From positions 1-64,000 of the forward strand of contig NZ_PIRQ01000008.1 of assembly GCF_003048535.1 (NCBI RefSeq): a DNA stretch of 64,000 nt, written 5' to 3'. The position numbers were made by a program, and so were the translations under genes. Of this stretch, positions 40,303-48,984 are shown in pieces. Below the pieces are notes generated by a model. The model saw nothing but the letters and a program-made list of their open reading frames with translations. It was not told the origin of the DNA and searched no databases. Each line of letters starts with the position of its first letter. Position 1 is the first letter of the stretch. Source of the stretch: Campylobacter concisus. Its GTDB lineage: Bacteria; Campylobacterota; Campylobacteria; Campylobacterales; Campylobacteraceae.

Positions 40303-40642
40303 ACTTCATCTCAAGACGCATCAGATACATATCTTCGCCGTCAGTTACCTTTAAATTTTGGCTTTTACACTTTGGACAGGTGAAGTCATTTTCATTAAGC
40401 TCCCCGCCAAATCCACACTCCAAACACTCGATCACAATGCCTTGTAAATTTATGACAAGCTCAGCGTTTTCGCAGATCGTGCCAGCCTTATAAACATCAA
40501 ATGCACTCTGCAAATAATGAGGCTCCACTCCGCTTAAACGGCCAACCTTTATCTCGATTTTACTTATCTCTTTGGCATTTTCTTTGGTGGCGTTTTTCTC
40601 GCAAAGGCTGACTAAATTTTGAACGATACTAAGCTCGTGCAT
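40301..40642 (-). CDS. hypA: Hydrogenase nickel-insertion chaperone HypA
   Basis: A 113-residue protein starting MHELSIVQ, where the Met-His-Glu N terminus binds nickel. Two cysteine pairs, CLECGFGG and CPKCKS (about residues 74-93), hold the structural zinc. HypA works with HypB to deliver nickel to the hydrogenase large subunit precursor; in Helicobacter it also serves urease, but no urease genes are here. Its start overlaps the hypE stop by one base, and it is last in the hypBCDEA order. Confidence 0.95.
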   Translation of the reverse strand: MHELSIVQNLVSLCEKNATKENAKEISKIEIKVGRLSGVEPHYLQSAFDVYKAGTICENAELVINLQGIVIECLECGFGGELNENDFTCPKCKSQNLKVTDGEDMYLMRLEMK

Positions 40643-41634
40643 TAGCAGATCCTTGGTAGTAGCTCGCCCTTTGGCGGCTCGAGAAATCTTCTTGATTTAT
40701 AGGCATTTTCGATGATGACACGCTCGTTTTTGGCCTCCATTACCTTGCCAATTATCATCGCGTTTTTATCAAATTCTCTTAAAATTTTAAGTGCCTCTTC
40801 AGCCTGGCTCTCATCAACCGCCATCACAAAAGTACCCTCATTTGCGAGCTCATAAGGTTCAAACCCAAACAGCTCACAAACGCCCATCACTTCGTCTTCG
40901 ACCTTGATATTTTCTTCAAAAACTAAGATGTCAAATTTACTAAATTTAGCCCACTCATTTAGCACTGCACTTAGTCCGCCCCTTGTCGCATCACGCATGC
41001 ACTGCGGTTTTATACCAGCCTCAAATAGCCTCAAAGCAACCTCTTTTAGGCTCTTACAGTCACTTTTTAGATCAAGTCCAAGCTCAAATTCCTCTCTTGC
41101 TGCAAGCACCACGCCGCCGTGTCTACCAACATCTCCAGAGATTAAAATTTTAGCCCCTGCTTTTAAATTTTTAAGCTCCACGCCTTCGCAAACTATCTCG
41201 CCTATGCCTGCTGTGTTTATAAAGATTTTATCGCATTTGCCCTTTGGTACGACCTTTGTATCGCCACAAACTACGCTCACAGCGCTATCTTTACAAGTTT
41301 TTGCAAGCGAGTCAAGCACCTTTTCAAGCTCCTCTATACTAAGTCCCTCTTCGATGATGAGCGAGCAGCTTAGGTATTTTGCGCTTGCTCCAACCATCGC
41401 TAGGTCGTTTATCGTGCCGCAAGCCGCGATCTTGCCGATATCGCCGCCGTTAAAAAAAATGGGAGTTACCACAAAGCTATCAGAGCTAAATGCGATCTTG
41501 CCGTTTAAATTTAATATCGCTGAGTCGTTGCTCTGCCTTAAAATTTCGTTATCAAAGATCTTAAATATTGTCTCGTTTATAAGCGAGTTCATCTCCTCGC
41601 CGCCGCCGCCGTGGCTTAGCATTATCTTTTTCAT
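40642..41634 (-). CDS. hypE: Hydrogenase maturation protein HypE
   Basis: A 330-residue PurM-like protein. The N-terminal glycine-rich loop (LSHGGGGEEM) and DATRGGLSAVLNEWA (about residue 220) form the ATP site, and it ends in the conserved PRIC, whose last cysteine is carbamoylated by HypF and dehydrated to thiocyanate. It supplies the cyanide ligands of the [NiFe] centre to HypCD. It follows hypD by 8 bases. Confidence 0.96.
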   Translation of the reverse strand: MKKIMLSHGGGGEEMNSLINETIFKIFDNEILRQSNDSAILNLNGKIAFSSDSFVVTPIFFNGGDIGKIAACGTINDLAMVGASAKYLSCSLIIEEGLSIEELEKVLDSLAKTCKDSAVSVVCGDTKVVPKGKCDKIFINTAGIGEIVCEGVELKNLKAGAKILISGDVGRHGGVVLAAREEFELGLDLKSDCKSLKEVALRLFEAGIKPQCMRDATRGGLSAVLNEWAKFSKFDILVFEENIKVEDEVMGVCELFGFEPYELANEGTFVMAVDESQAEEALKILREFDKNAMIIGKVMEAKNERVIIENAYKSRRFLEPPKGELLPRIC

Positions 41635-41642
41635 TAAATTCC

Positions 41643-42734
41643 TTAACCAACTCTTGCATATTTAAAATATGCCGCACAAGCGCCCTCGCTTGAAACCATG
41701 CACGATCCTATCGGATTTTGCGGATTACAAACCTTGCCAAAGACTTTACACTCTGTTGGCTTTGCTAGCCCTCTTAAAATTTGCCCACAAATGCAAGCCT
41801 TGCTCTCACCAGCGCTATCTACGCTGCAGTCAAACTGCACTCTAGCGTCAAGATAGGCAAACTCATCTTTTAGCTTCATGCCGCTTTGCACTATCTCGCC
41901 AAGGCCTCTCCAGACAAAGTCACACGGCTCAAAGTACTTAGCTATGAGCTCTTTTGCCTTGACGTTGCCCTCTTCTTTGACAGCCCTTGCGTACTCGTTA
42001 TAAACCTCATATGTGCCTGCGTTTTGCTGACGGACTAAATTTAGCACACTTGCCATGATGTCAAGCGGCTCAAAACCACTAATGGCGATCGGTCTTTTAA
42101 ATTCGCTCGCTAGCTCTTTGTAAATTTTACTTCCGGTGATGACGCTCACGTGGCTTGGGCCTAAAAATGCATCTATCCTCACGTTTTCATCGCTCATTAT
42201 GGCTCTAACTGGTGCTGGGACGGTTACGTGATTTATATGAAAGTATAAATTTTTAATGCCCCCTTGCACCACTTTTTCAACCAAATTTGCGCTCATTGGC
42301 GTCGTTGTCTCAAAGCCAATGGCAAAAAATATAACCTTTTTGTCTGGATTTTGCTTAGCTATATTTAGCGCATCAAGTGGCGTGTAAAGTGCTCTTATAT
42401 CATGCCCCTCGCCACGAAGTTTTTGCAAGCTTGTCTTTGAGCCAGGCACTCTTAGCATGTCAGCTAGCGTGCAAAAGATCACATTATCCATGCTAGCGAG
42501 CTTACAGGCCTCATCTATGCGGCTCTTTGGCATCACGCAGACCGGACAGCCTGGGCCGTGGACGAAATTTATATGCTCTCCAACTAAGTTTGGCAGTGCA
42601 AATTTCATAATGCTATGCGTATGACCGCCGCAAATTTCCATGATATTTAGGGGCTTTGTGCTCTCTTTTTGGATGAGTTTTGAAAGGGCTAGGATTAAAT
42701 TTTTATCGCGAAAGTCATTGATAAGATCCATCAA
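41643..42734 (-). CDS. hypD: Hydrogenase maturation protein HypD
   Basis: A 363-residue scaffold on which the Fe(CN)2CO unit is built with HypC. The conserved motifs MEICGGHTHSIMKFA (about residue 34), HGPGCPVCVMP (about 59) and GFETTTPMSANLV are intact. Cysteines near the C terminus (CICGQILRG and following) hold the [4Fe-4S] cluster. It overlaps hypC by 4 bases. Confidence 0.96.
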   Translation of the reverse strand: MMDLINDFRDKNLILALSKLIQKESTKPLNIMEICGGHTHSIMKFALPNLVGEHINFVHGPGCPVCVMPKSRIDEACKLASMDNVIFCTLADMLRVPGSKTSLQKLRGEGHDIRALYTPLDALNIAKQNPDKKVIFFAIGFETTTPMSANLVEKVVQGGIKNLYFHINHVTVPAPVRAIMSDENVRIDAFLGPSHVSVITGSKIYKELASEFKRPIAISGFEPLDIMASVLNLVRQQNAGTYEVYNEYARAVKEEGNVKAKELIAKYFEPCDFVWRGLGEIVQSGMKLKDEFAYLDARVQFDCSVDSAGESKACICGQILRGLAKPTECKVFGKVCNPQNPIGSCMVSSEGACAAYFKYARVG

Positions 42735-42970
42735 ATTTTCCCCGCGTTCATATCATCAGCGATCTTTTGATAGACCTCTAAGCTTTCAAGCGCAAACTGC
42801 GTATCGATCTTTTGCATAGCATATCCAACGTGAATTAGCACGTATTCGCCTACTTTTACCTCTTCAGATATAAGGTCTAGGCTTACCTTTCTAGTAACGC
42901 CCAAGGTTTCAACGGTAGCAACGTTATTTTCATCTATTTCTATTACTTTTGAAGGGATTGAGAGGCACAT
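42731..42970 (-). CDS. hypC: Hydrogenase assembly chaperone HypC
   Basis: A 79-residue HypC/HupF-family protein beginning MCLSIPSKV. The cysteine exposed after Met removal binds the iron unit and the large-subunit precursor. The beta-barrel core carries VGEYVLIHVGYAMQKID. Its ATG overlaps the hypB stop and its stop overlaps hypD. There is no second hypC-like gene in the window. Confidence 0.95.
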   Translation of the reverse strand: MCLSIPSKVIEIDENNVATVETLGVTRKVSLDLISEEVKVGEYVLIHVGYAMQKIDTQFALESLEVYQKIADDMNAGKI

Positions 42971-43782
42971 TATCTTAGCTCTTTTTTAAATTCCAAATAA
43001 CTTATCCACTTATCAATGCCCTCGCCTGTTTTGCTATCTATCACAAAGATGTCAACCTTTGGATTTAGCTTTCTAGCATCGTTTTTCACTCTCTCTATAT
43101 CAAAGTCAAAGTGTGGCGCAAGCGAAGCTTTTGTGATTAAAAGCACGTCAGCAGCCCTAAACATCACTGGATATTTGCTCACTTTGTCATCGCCCTCTGG
43201 CACTGAAAGAAGCACAGCGTTAAAATGTGAGCCAACATCGTAGCTTGCAGGACAGACTAAATTTCCAACATTTTCTATAAAGACTAGATCAAGCTCGTTT
43301 AGCGGCAAATGATGAAGCCCTTCATGCACCATAAATGCGTCCAAGTGACAGGTCTGACCTGTGCTTATCTGATAAGCCTTTGCGCCAGCTTTTACTATGC
43401 GATCAGCATCTTGATTTGTCTCCAAATCGCCCTCAACAACGCCTACTTTAAACTTACCAGCCTTTATCGTAGCCTCTAAAAGCGTGGTCTTGCCAGCACC
43501 AGGACTACTCATCAAATTTACGCAAAGTATCTTTCTTTCATCAAGATGAGCTCTGTTGTGGGCAGCTTCTTTATCATTTTCAGAGAGAATTTTCTCTATC
43601 ACGTCTATGGTTTTGCTCTCGTTTAGCACAGGGTGTGCGTGAGCCTCGTGGCTATGTTCGTGCGCGTCATGAGCGTGATCTGTATGCCCATCATGAGTGT
43701 GTTGGTGCGAGTGAGTGGTGCCATCAGCGTGAGTGTGAACGTGGGCGTGATTACCCATTGAACAACCGCAATCTTTACACAT
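42970..43782 (-). CDS. hypB: GTPase HypB with histidine-rich nickel-binding N terminus
   Basis: A 270-residue nickel-inserting GTPase. The first residues (MCKDCGC) are the high-affinity CxxCGC nickel site known from E. coli HypB. Residues about 12-50 hold some 16 histidines (HTHADGTTHSHQHTHDGH and on), a nickel-storage type extension. The G domain follows, with SSPGAGKTTLLEA (about residue 112) and VEGDLETNQDADR. It hands nickel to the large subunit together with HypA. It is first in hypBCDEA; the 168-base upstream spacer is extremely AT-rich and must carry the promoter if the cluster is transcribed separately. Confidence 0.96.
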   Translation of the reverse strand: MCKDCGCSMGNHAHVHTHADGTTHSHQHTHDGHTDHAHDAHEHSHEAHAHPVLNESKTIDVIEKILSENDKEAAHNRAHLDERKILCVNLMSSPGAGKTTLLEATIKAGKFKVGVVEGDLETNQDADRIVKAGAKAYQISTGQTCHLDAFMVHEGLHHLPLNELDLVFIENVGNLVCPASYDVGSHFNAVLLSVPEGDDKVSKYPVMFRAADVLLITKASLAPHFDFDIERVKNDARKLNPKVDIFVIDSKTGEGIDKWISYLEFKKELR

Positions 43783-43950
43783 TTTTTCATCCTTTTTTAT
43801 TAATTTATGGAGATTTTAACTCTTAAATTTAAAAATAAAATTAAAATTTAGGAGTTTTTGCAAATAGATCAAAATTAATTTATTTATTTAAATTTTTATT
43901 TAAATTTAAAAATATAAATGAAATTTTCAAGCATTTTGACTAAATTTACT

Positions 43951-44556
43951 TTACTCTTTTTGCCTAATCTCATCCAACTTATCAAAATTTTCATCACCAA
44001 GTAGTTTTTTACTATTTTTTTGGGCATTCTTTTGGATTATTAGATCCTTTAGCCTAGCCTTGCCATTATCCATCACCATCAAAATCGCATACGCATCAAC
44101 GTCTTCTTCTCTCATTTCATCTTCGGTATTAGTTGCACTATCAGGCGACATATAAAAGTGCTCTATGCCGTATTTTACGAGCGAGTAACCGTCATATCTA
44201 CCAGCCAGAAACACTCCATTCTCTGGCTTGCTTATACTAAATTTGGAAAAGCTGTAAGTGCCATTAACATCTGGTTTTAAAACAGCATAAACTCTAGCTT
44301 CATCTCTTACTCTCTCATCGTATTGGTCGATATAACGGTCATCTTTATCATTTTCGTCAAAATTTCTTGAATGAAAATTTGAAAATTCATAGTTTAAATC
44401 AACATAGTTTCCACGAAAAAGATCTCTTGGGTCGTAAAGACTTACCCTTACTCTTACCTCTTGCCCAAAATAAAGCGGCATAAGCGCGTAGCCAAGCATA
44501 ATGCCAATAAGCAAAATTTGAAAAACTACAGCCACTATTAATACTTTTATCTTCAT
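43951..44556 (-). CDS. GDYXXLXY-domain membrane protein
   Basis: A 201-residue protein with one N-terminal membrane helix (IKVLIVAVVFQILLIGIMLGY) and a periplasmic domain. The domain contains YDPRDLFRGNYVDLNYEFS near residue 42, the GDYXXLXY-type signature (here GNYVDLNY). The function of this family is unknown. It nearly always follows a DUF2157 membrane protein, as here, where the two overlap by 4 bases. The C terminus is charged and probably disordered. Nothing in the sequence links it directly to hydrogenase. Confidence 0.8.
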   Translation of the reverse strand: MKIKVLIVAVVFQILLIGIMLGYALMPLYFGQEVRVRVSLYDPRDLFRGNYVDLNYEFSNFHSRNFDENDKDDRYIDQYDERVRDEARVYAVLKPDVNGTYSFSKFSISKPENGVFLAGRYDGYSLVKYGIEHFYMSPDSATNTEDEMREEDVDAYAILMVMDNGKARLKDLIIQKNAQKNSKKLLGDENFDKLDEIRQKE

Positions 44557-45812
44557 TTTTTACGTCCTTTTCTAGCCACAACTAGTACTATGAAAGCAAA
44601 CACCATAAACAGTGCCGTAGCACCAATATAATCACCTATGAGTTGGAAATACCTCACGGCTGCAACCAAAAATATCATACAAAGACCAAGTTTTAACTCA
44701 CCTTTTTTTATAAGGACCGCAGCTGTTATGATATTTGCGAGCGAGAAAAATATATTTGCGTAACCAGGCCCGTAGCTAAAGACAAATGGCAACGACACGA
44801 GCAGCGCCCCAAGCAGCAAACCACTCTTGTTTTTTTCTTTAAAAAATAGTGCAAAATAAGCAACACTAAATAGGATAAAGACAAAGCCAAAGTTGCTTTT
44901 AAAAAATGACTTCACAAACCAAAGCTTTTCATCGTAAAGCTCAAATAAATTTCTTTCTTCAAATAAAAATAGACAAAATAGCAACACAAAAACGCCAAAA
45001 TTTTTACCAAATTCTTTCGTAAATACGCCAAGCCCTACTCTAAATTTATCTAGTAGCGGCGAAATACTAATAAGCAAAAGTGCATAAGATAGCGACACGA
45101 TCGCAACCATCGGAAGTCCAAACAAAAATCCATAATCAAATATCGCCCTAAAACCACTAATGTAGCCGCAAAATGAAATGATGTATATAAAAATATCTAT
45201 AAAAAGCACAAAAGCAAGCCATTTTGAGTCGTCTTTGTAAAGCGTATATGCGCCAAGTGCTATAAAAATGATAAAGCCAAAACCAAAGTCACCCTGATAA
45301 GCTATCATAAAAAACCAAACTGTCGCAAAGATAAGGCTTTGGGCTACCAACACACCTTTCTTACTAGCAAAAGAAACCGCAAACGCTCCGATACTCCAAA
45401 GCAAGATACCGCCGCTTGGCTCATCGCTAATGTTATAAATTTGAGCAATAAGAGCAATCGCTGCACCAAAGCAGAAATTTCCAAGAAAAAACATCGCCGT
45501 TGATAGATTTTCCTTTCCCTTTGCGAGATAGTAAATTCCACCAAAATTTACAAGTCCGAGTACAAATAACACAAGTGCTAAACGTCCTAGTCTTGGTATC
45601 TCTTCCCAGTTTGCACCAACGAGCGTAAAAAAGGCTAGTGCAAAAAATAGATATGCTACGAGCTTTAGGACAAAACTTATCTTGTCACTATGAGCGTCAG
45701 GATCGATGTCATATAAATTTGCTATTTTTATAGCGGTCTCTTTATCGACTATTCCGTCACTTTGCCACCGATCCAGCTCTTTTGTTAGAAAAATTCTATT
45801 TAAGAAGTTCAT
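44553..45812 (-). CDS. DUF2157 polytopic membrane protein
   Basis: A 419-residue protein. An N-terminal soluble segment (about 1-40: LDRWQSDGIVDKETAIKIANLY), matching the DUF2157 domain, is followed by about ten or more hydrophobic helices, for example FVLKLVAYLFFALAFFTLVG and the C-terminal ATALFMVFAFIVLVVA. No transporter or enzyme motif is recognisable. It pairs with the GDYXXLXY gene downstream. Together they lie between nikR/nhaA and hypBCDEA, interrupting the hydrogenase genes. Confidence 0.8.
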   Translation of the reverse strand: MNFLNRIFLTKELDRWQSDGIVDKETAIKIANLYDIDPDAHSDKISFVLKLVAYLFFALAFFTLVGANWEEIPRLGRLALVLFVLGLVNFGGIYYLAKGKENLSTAMFFLGNFCFGAAIALIAQIYNISDEPSGGILLWSIGAFAVSFASKKGVLVAQSLIFATVWFFMIAYQGDFGFGFIIFIALGAYTLYKDDSKWLAFVLFIDIFIYIISFCGYISGFRAIFDYGFLFGLPMVAIVSLSYALLLISISPLLDKFRVGLGVFTKEFGKNFGVFVLLFCLFLFEERNLFELYDEKLWFVKSFFKSNFGFVFILFSVAYFALFFKEKNKSGLLLGALLVSLPFVFSYGPGYANIFFSLANIITAAVLIKKGELKLGLCMIFLVAAVRYFQLIGDYIGATALFMVFAFIVLVVARKGRKK

Positions 45813-45899
45813 TATTCACACTTTCTTTTATAAGATATACAAAACACCAAATTTCTAACCAGTGTCTTAAATGCCGTATTTATGTCCATTGACACTGCC

Positions 45900-46277
45900 T
45901 TAGTCTTTCAACAAAAAAATATAATTGTGATTTAAAATATAAAAAAATACAGAAGCTAAAATGCTACCGATGATAAAAATTTTTAGCAAGGTAGCTTGGG
46001 CCAGACTCCTAAGCTCTGCTTTAAAAATTTCTCGCTTAAGTCTAAACCCAAGTAAAAAGAAAAAAACGGCCATCAAACTATCATTTACAAAAAGGATAAG
46101 GGGCTTTTGTATCGGCGATCTGCCAAAATTTAGCCTTGTATCGATTTGTAAAAATGAGTTATAAAAACTGCTTAAAAAAATATTTTCAAAGATAAATGTC
46201 ACTAAAGCAGCAACGATAAGAAAAATACCGCCGCTAGCTTCACCTATAAAAAAATCCCAAAAATTCCTAAAACCCAT
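45900..46277 (-). pseudogene. Truncated NhaA-like Na+/H+ antiporter remnant
   Basis: Only 125 residues, against about 390 for NhaA. The visible part matches the NhaA N terminus: FFIGEASGGIFLIVAALVTFI, then PLILFVNDSLMAVFFFLLGFRLKREI (typically INDGLMAIFF...GLELKRE). It stops soon after the third membrane helix, so the ion-binding aspartates of helix V and the rest of the core are absent. A functional antiporter is impossible. The spacer downstream (45813-45899) shows no recognisable NhaA remnant in my reading. It lies 16 bases after nikR, so it is probably still transcribed. Confidence 0.75.
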
Positions 46278-46293
46278 AAAGACCCTTAAAAAA

Positions 46294-46707
46294 CTAAAAC
46301 CTAGGAATAGCTGCCCTTGTGAGTTTAGAAAATTTTACGCCCTTTAAGCCGGCGATCCTTTCAGCAAAGCGTTCAATTTTGCCAGCCTCGCCTCTTATTG
46401 AAATCGTTTCTAAGCAGTTATGGTGATCGACATGAACATGGTTTGTGCAGATGATTTTCACATCAGAGCTATGCTCTATATCCATCTTTTTATTCACCAA
46501 ATCGTTGTGATGATGCATATAAATGAGCGTCAAAACCCCGATCAACTCCTCACTAGCGTCCTTCCAGCTATCACTTACGATCTTTTCACGTATCAAATCT
46601 CTCGTAAATTCGCTCCTAGAAGCGTAGCCTTGTTCGCTAACCTTTTTATCTAGTTCGTCAAGCAACTGACTAGGTAAAGAAACACTAAAACGTATAACAC
46701 TATCCAT
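46294..46707 (-). CDS. nikR: Nickel-responsive regulator NikR
   Basis: A 137-residue ribbon-helix-helix regulator from the ATG at 46707 ([19 protein letters not shown]). That start has a GGAG site; a longer frame upstream runs into the operator region. The DNA-binding part (1-45, [12 protein letters not shown]) is followed by the ACT-like nickel domain, with the ligand histidines and cysteine in YMHHHNDL and HVHVDHHNC (about 75-95). It controls nickel uptake and nickel-enzyme genes. It lies between hypF and the nhaA remnant, within the hydrogenase region. Confidence 0.95.
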   Translation of the reverse strand: MDSVIRFSVSLPSQLLDELDKKVSEQGYASRSEFTRDLIREKIVSDSWKDASEELIGVLTLIYMHHHNDLVNKKMDIEHSSDVKIICTNHVHVDHHNCLETISIRGEAGKIERFAERIAGLKGVKFSKLTRAAIPRF

Positions 46708-46726
46708 TTTCTGCTCCTTTCTCGTT

Positions 46727-46750
46727 TGATTACCGTTTATAATCATTATA
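46727..46750 (-). promoter_or_regulatory. Promoter/operator-like dyads upstream of nikR
   Basis: TGATTA (46727-46732) and TAATCA (46740-46745) form an inverted repeat with a 7-base spacer. An overlapping TATAAT-C-ATTATA dyad spans 46738-46750 and includes a -10-like box. This lies between nikR and the hypF stop (46753). It could be a nikR promoter with an operator, possibly autoregulatory; the pattern does not match the E. coli NikR site. Confidence 0.35.
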
Positions 46751-46752
46751 CA

Positions 46753-48984
46753 TCACTTATTAGAAAATGTGGATAAATAATAATAAATTTGCCCTAAATT
46801 TACGTTAGAATCGTTGCTACAGAATTTTTTATTGATATAAAATTTCAAATTTACTTTAGTAAATTTTTTGTAAATAAGTTCGAGTAAAGTCTTATTTTGA
46901 AAAACTCCACCGCTTAGCAAAATTTCCATTTTTTCTTTTTTTGAAATTTCAAAAATAATATCAGCCAAGCCATTTATAAATGCCGTTGCAGCAACTCTTG
47001 GCTCATCTTTTAAAGCACTTTTAAAAGCCTCTTTAAAGCCAATAACTCCATTATCTAGGCTAAATTTGTAACACGCATCTAAATTTTTATCATAAAGCGC
47101 TTCAAGCCTCATGCCGCTCTCGCCCTCAAAACTCGAGTGAAAAAGCCCACAAATAATCGCTCCAAATGCGTCAAATATCCTACCAACCGAGCTAGTCTTT
47201 ATTAAGTTTAGTCCTTTTTGCTCCATTTTTTTAAAATTTGCAAGCATTTTTTCATCAAAATTTACTAAAAATTTACTAGCTTCGTCCTCAAGAGAGTATT
47301 TTAAAATAATAGAATATGCGATTAGATAGATATTTTTGATGCTGTTTTCGCCCCCAAATAGGCTAAATTCATCAAAATGATAAACTCGCTCGTAACTATT
47401 TTTATCTAGCCTAAAGACCTCGCCACCCCAAATTTTGCCGTCCTCCCCATATCCTGTGCCGTCAAAACAAAAACCAAGATACTCTTTGTCTACTAGCTCA
47501 TTTTCAAAAATCACACTTAGCAAATGCGCGTAGTGATGCTGCAGACGAACTAGCTCAAAGCCCTGATCTTTTGCCCATTTTGTATTTAAAAAATTTGGAT
47601 GCAGATCGGCTATGACTTTGTCAATTTTTAGATCATAAGTCGTTTCAAAAATGGTGAAAATATCCTTAAACCTATCAAAAGTCGCCACGTTTTTTAGATC
47701 GCCGATATATGGACTAATCATCAAAAGCCCGTCTTTATAGATACAAAATGAGCTTTTTAGCTCGGCTCCAAGGGCTAAAAATGTCCCTTTTTGCTTGAAA
47801 TTTGTATGGATGAAATTTGGATTTAAGCCACGGCTCGTTCTTGTAAAAATCACTTCATCACCAACGCAAAAAGCGATACTATCGTCACTTGGCGAGTAAA
47901 TTTTTCGGTCGTGATCAAGGTAAAAATCTATGACATCACCTAGTTTTTCTCTTAGCTCACTCTCGTCTTTTATCACAACTTCGCCTGAGATGTTTGCGCT
48001 AGTTGCGATGATATCATGTTCTAAATAGTCAAATAGCAAAAGATGTATGCCACTAAATGCGAGCATGACGCCAAGCTTATTTAAATTTGGCGCGACGCTT
48101 TTTGCGATATTTGAGCCGTTTTTTGCTTCAAGCAAGACGATCGGCTTTAAATTTGAGCTAAGAAGCTTCGCCTCTGCTTCTGAAATTTGCACTATTTTTC
48201 TAGCGTTTTGTAAATTTTTACTCATCAGAGCAAAGGGCTTGCTTGGGCGGTGCTTTCTAGCTCTTAGCTCGCAAACTGCGGCTTCATTTGTCGCGTCACA
48301 AACCAGATGAAAGCCACCAAGCCCTTTAATGGCTAAAATTTTGCCCTCGTTTATGAGCTTAGCTGCCTCTTTAGCCGCTTCGTTCCCACTAGCCAAGACT
48401 TTGCCAAATTTATCTTTTAGATAGAGCCTTGGCCCGCAGTTTGGGCAAGAGATCGGCTCTGCGTGATAGCGGCGATTAAGCGGATCTTTGTACTCGCTCT
48501 CGCAAAATTTGCACATTTTAAACTCGTTCATCGTCGTATTTATCCTGTCGTAGGGCAATGCTTTGATGATAGAAAATCTCGGTCCGCAGTTGGTGCAGTT
48601 TATAAAAGGGTATTTGTAGCGTGGATTTGTGGGGTCATAAAACTCGTGCAAGCAGTCATCGCAAAGTGCGTAATCAGGCAAGATAGGCGCTTGTTTGGTT
48701 GCCGACTTTGAAGCGATGATCTCAAGCTTTTCATAAATTTTATCTATCTTAAATTTCTTTAGCTCATCGATCCTAGCAAGGGCTGGCAGCTTCTCATAAA
48801 GCTCTTTTTCAAAAGCCAAAAAGCTAGCCTCTTCGCCGCTAAAATTTAGCTTCACTCCCTCATCGTCGTTGTAAATTTCACCAACAAGAGCAAAATTGTG
48901 CGCCAAAGTATAGACAAAAGGTCTAAAGCCCACACCCTGAACTAAGCCTTTGATCTCATATCTAAAGCTTGATCTCAACGCCAA
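46753..48984 (-). CDS. hypF: Carbamoyltransferase HypF
   Basis: A 743-residue enzyme making the carbamoyl group for the hydrogenase cyanide ligands. Domains: acylphosphatase (residues 1-90, with VQGVGFRPF), two zinc fingers (CDDCLHEF...CTNCGPRF and CKFCESEY...CPNCGPRL, about 105-185), a YrdC-like domain (about 200-390, SKPFALMSK, IATSANISG) and a Kae1-like carbamoyltransferase domain with the metal-binding LQHHYAH (about 487) and LLSGGVFQNK. All motifs are present. It overlaps hydE by 23 bases, and hydE looks like its degenerate relative. Confidence 0.96.
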   Translation of the reverse strand: MALRSSFRYEIKGLVQGVGFRPFVYTLAHNFALVGEIYNDDEGVKLNFSGEEASFLAFEKELYEKLPALARIDELKKFKIDKIYEKLEIIASKSATKQAPILPDYALCDDCLHEFYDPTNPRYKYPFINCTNCGPRFSIIKALPYDRINTTMNEFKMCKFCESEYKDPLNRRYHAEPISCPNCGPRLYLKDKFGKVLASGNEAAKEAAKLINEGKILAIKGLGGFHLVCDATNEAAVCELRARKHRPSKPFALMSKNLQNARKIVQISEAEAKLLSSNLKPIVLLEAKNGSNIAKSVAPNLNKLGVMLAFSGIHLLLFDYLEHDIIATSANISGEVVIKDESELREKLGDVIDFYLDHDRKIYSPSDDSIAFCVGDEVIFTRTSRGLNPNFIHTNFKQKGTFLALGAELKSSFCIYKDGLLMISPYIGDLKNVATFDRFKDIFTIFETTYDLKIDKVIADLHPNFLNTKWAKDQGFELVRLQHHYAHLLSVIFENELVDKEYLGFCFDGTGYGEDGKIWGGEVFRLDKNSYERVYHFDEFSLFGGENSIKNIYLIAYSIILKYSLEDEASKFLVNFDEKMLANFKKMEQKGLNLIKTSSVGRIFDAFGAIICGLFHSSFEGESGMRLEALYDKNLDACYKFSLDNGVIGFKEAFKSALKDEPRVAATAFINGLADIIFEISKKEKMEILLSGGVFQNKTLLELIYKKFTKVNLKFYINKKFCSNDSNVNLGQIYYYLSTFSNK

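Noticed and set aside
40137..40493. Plus-strand reading frame of 118 residues after the AsmA-like gene
   Set aside because: Its second half is antisense to hypA, the first half is low-complexity Lys/Ile, and no ribosome site or family resemblance is visible.
45860..45897. CAGTGTC/GACACTG inverted repeat after the nhaA remnant as a terminator or recombination site
   Set aside because: Only 7-base arms with a 24-base loop and no T-run; too weak to call.
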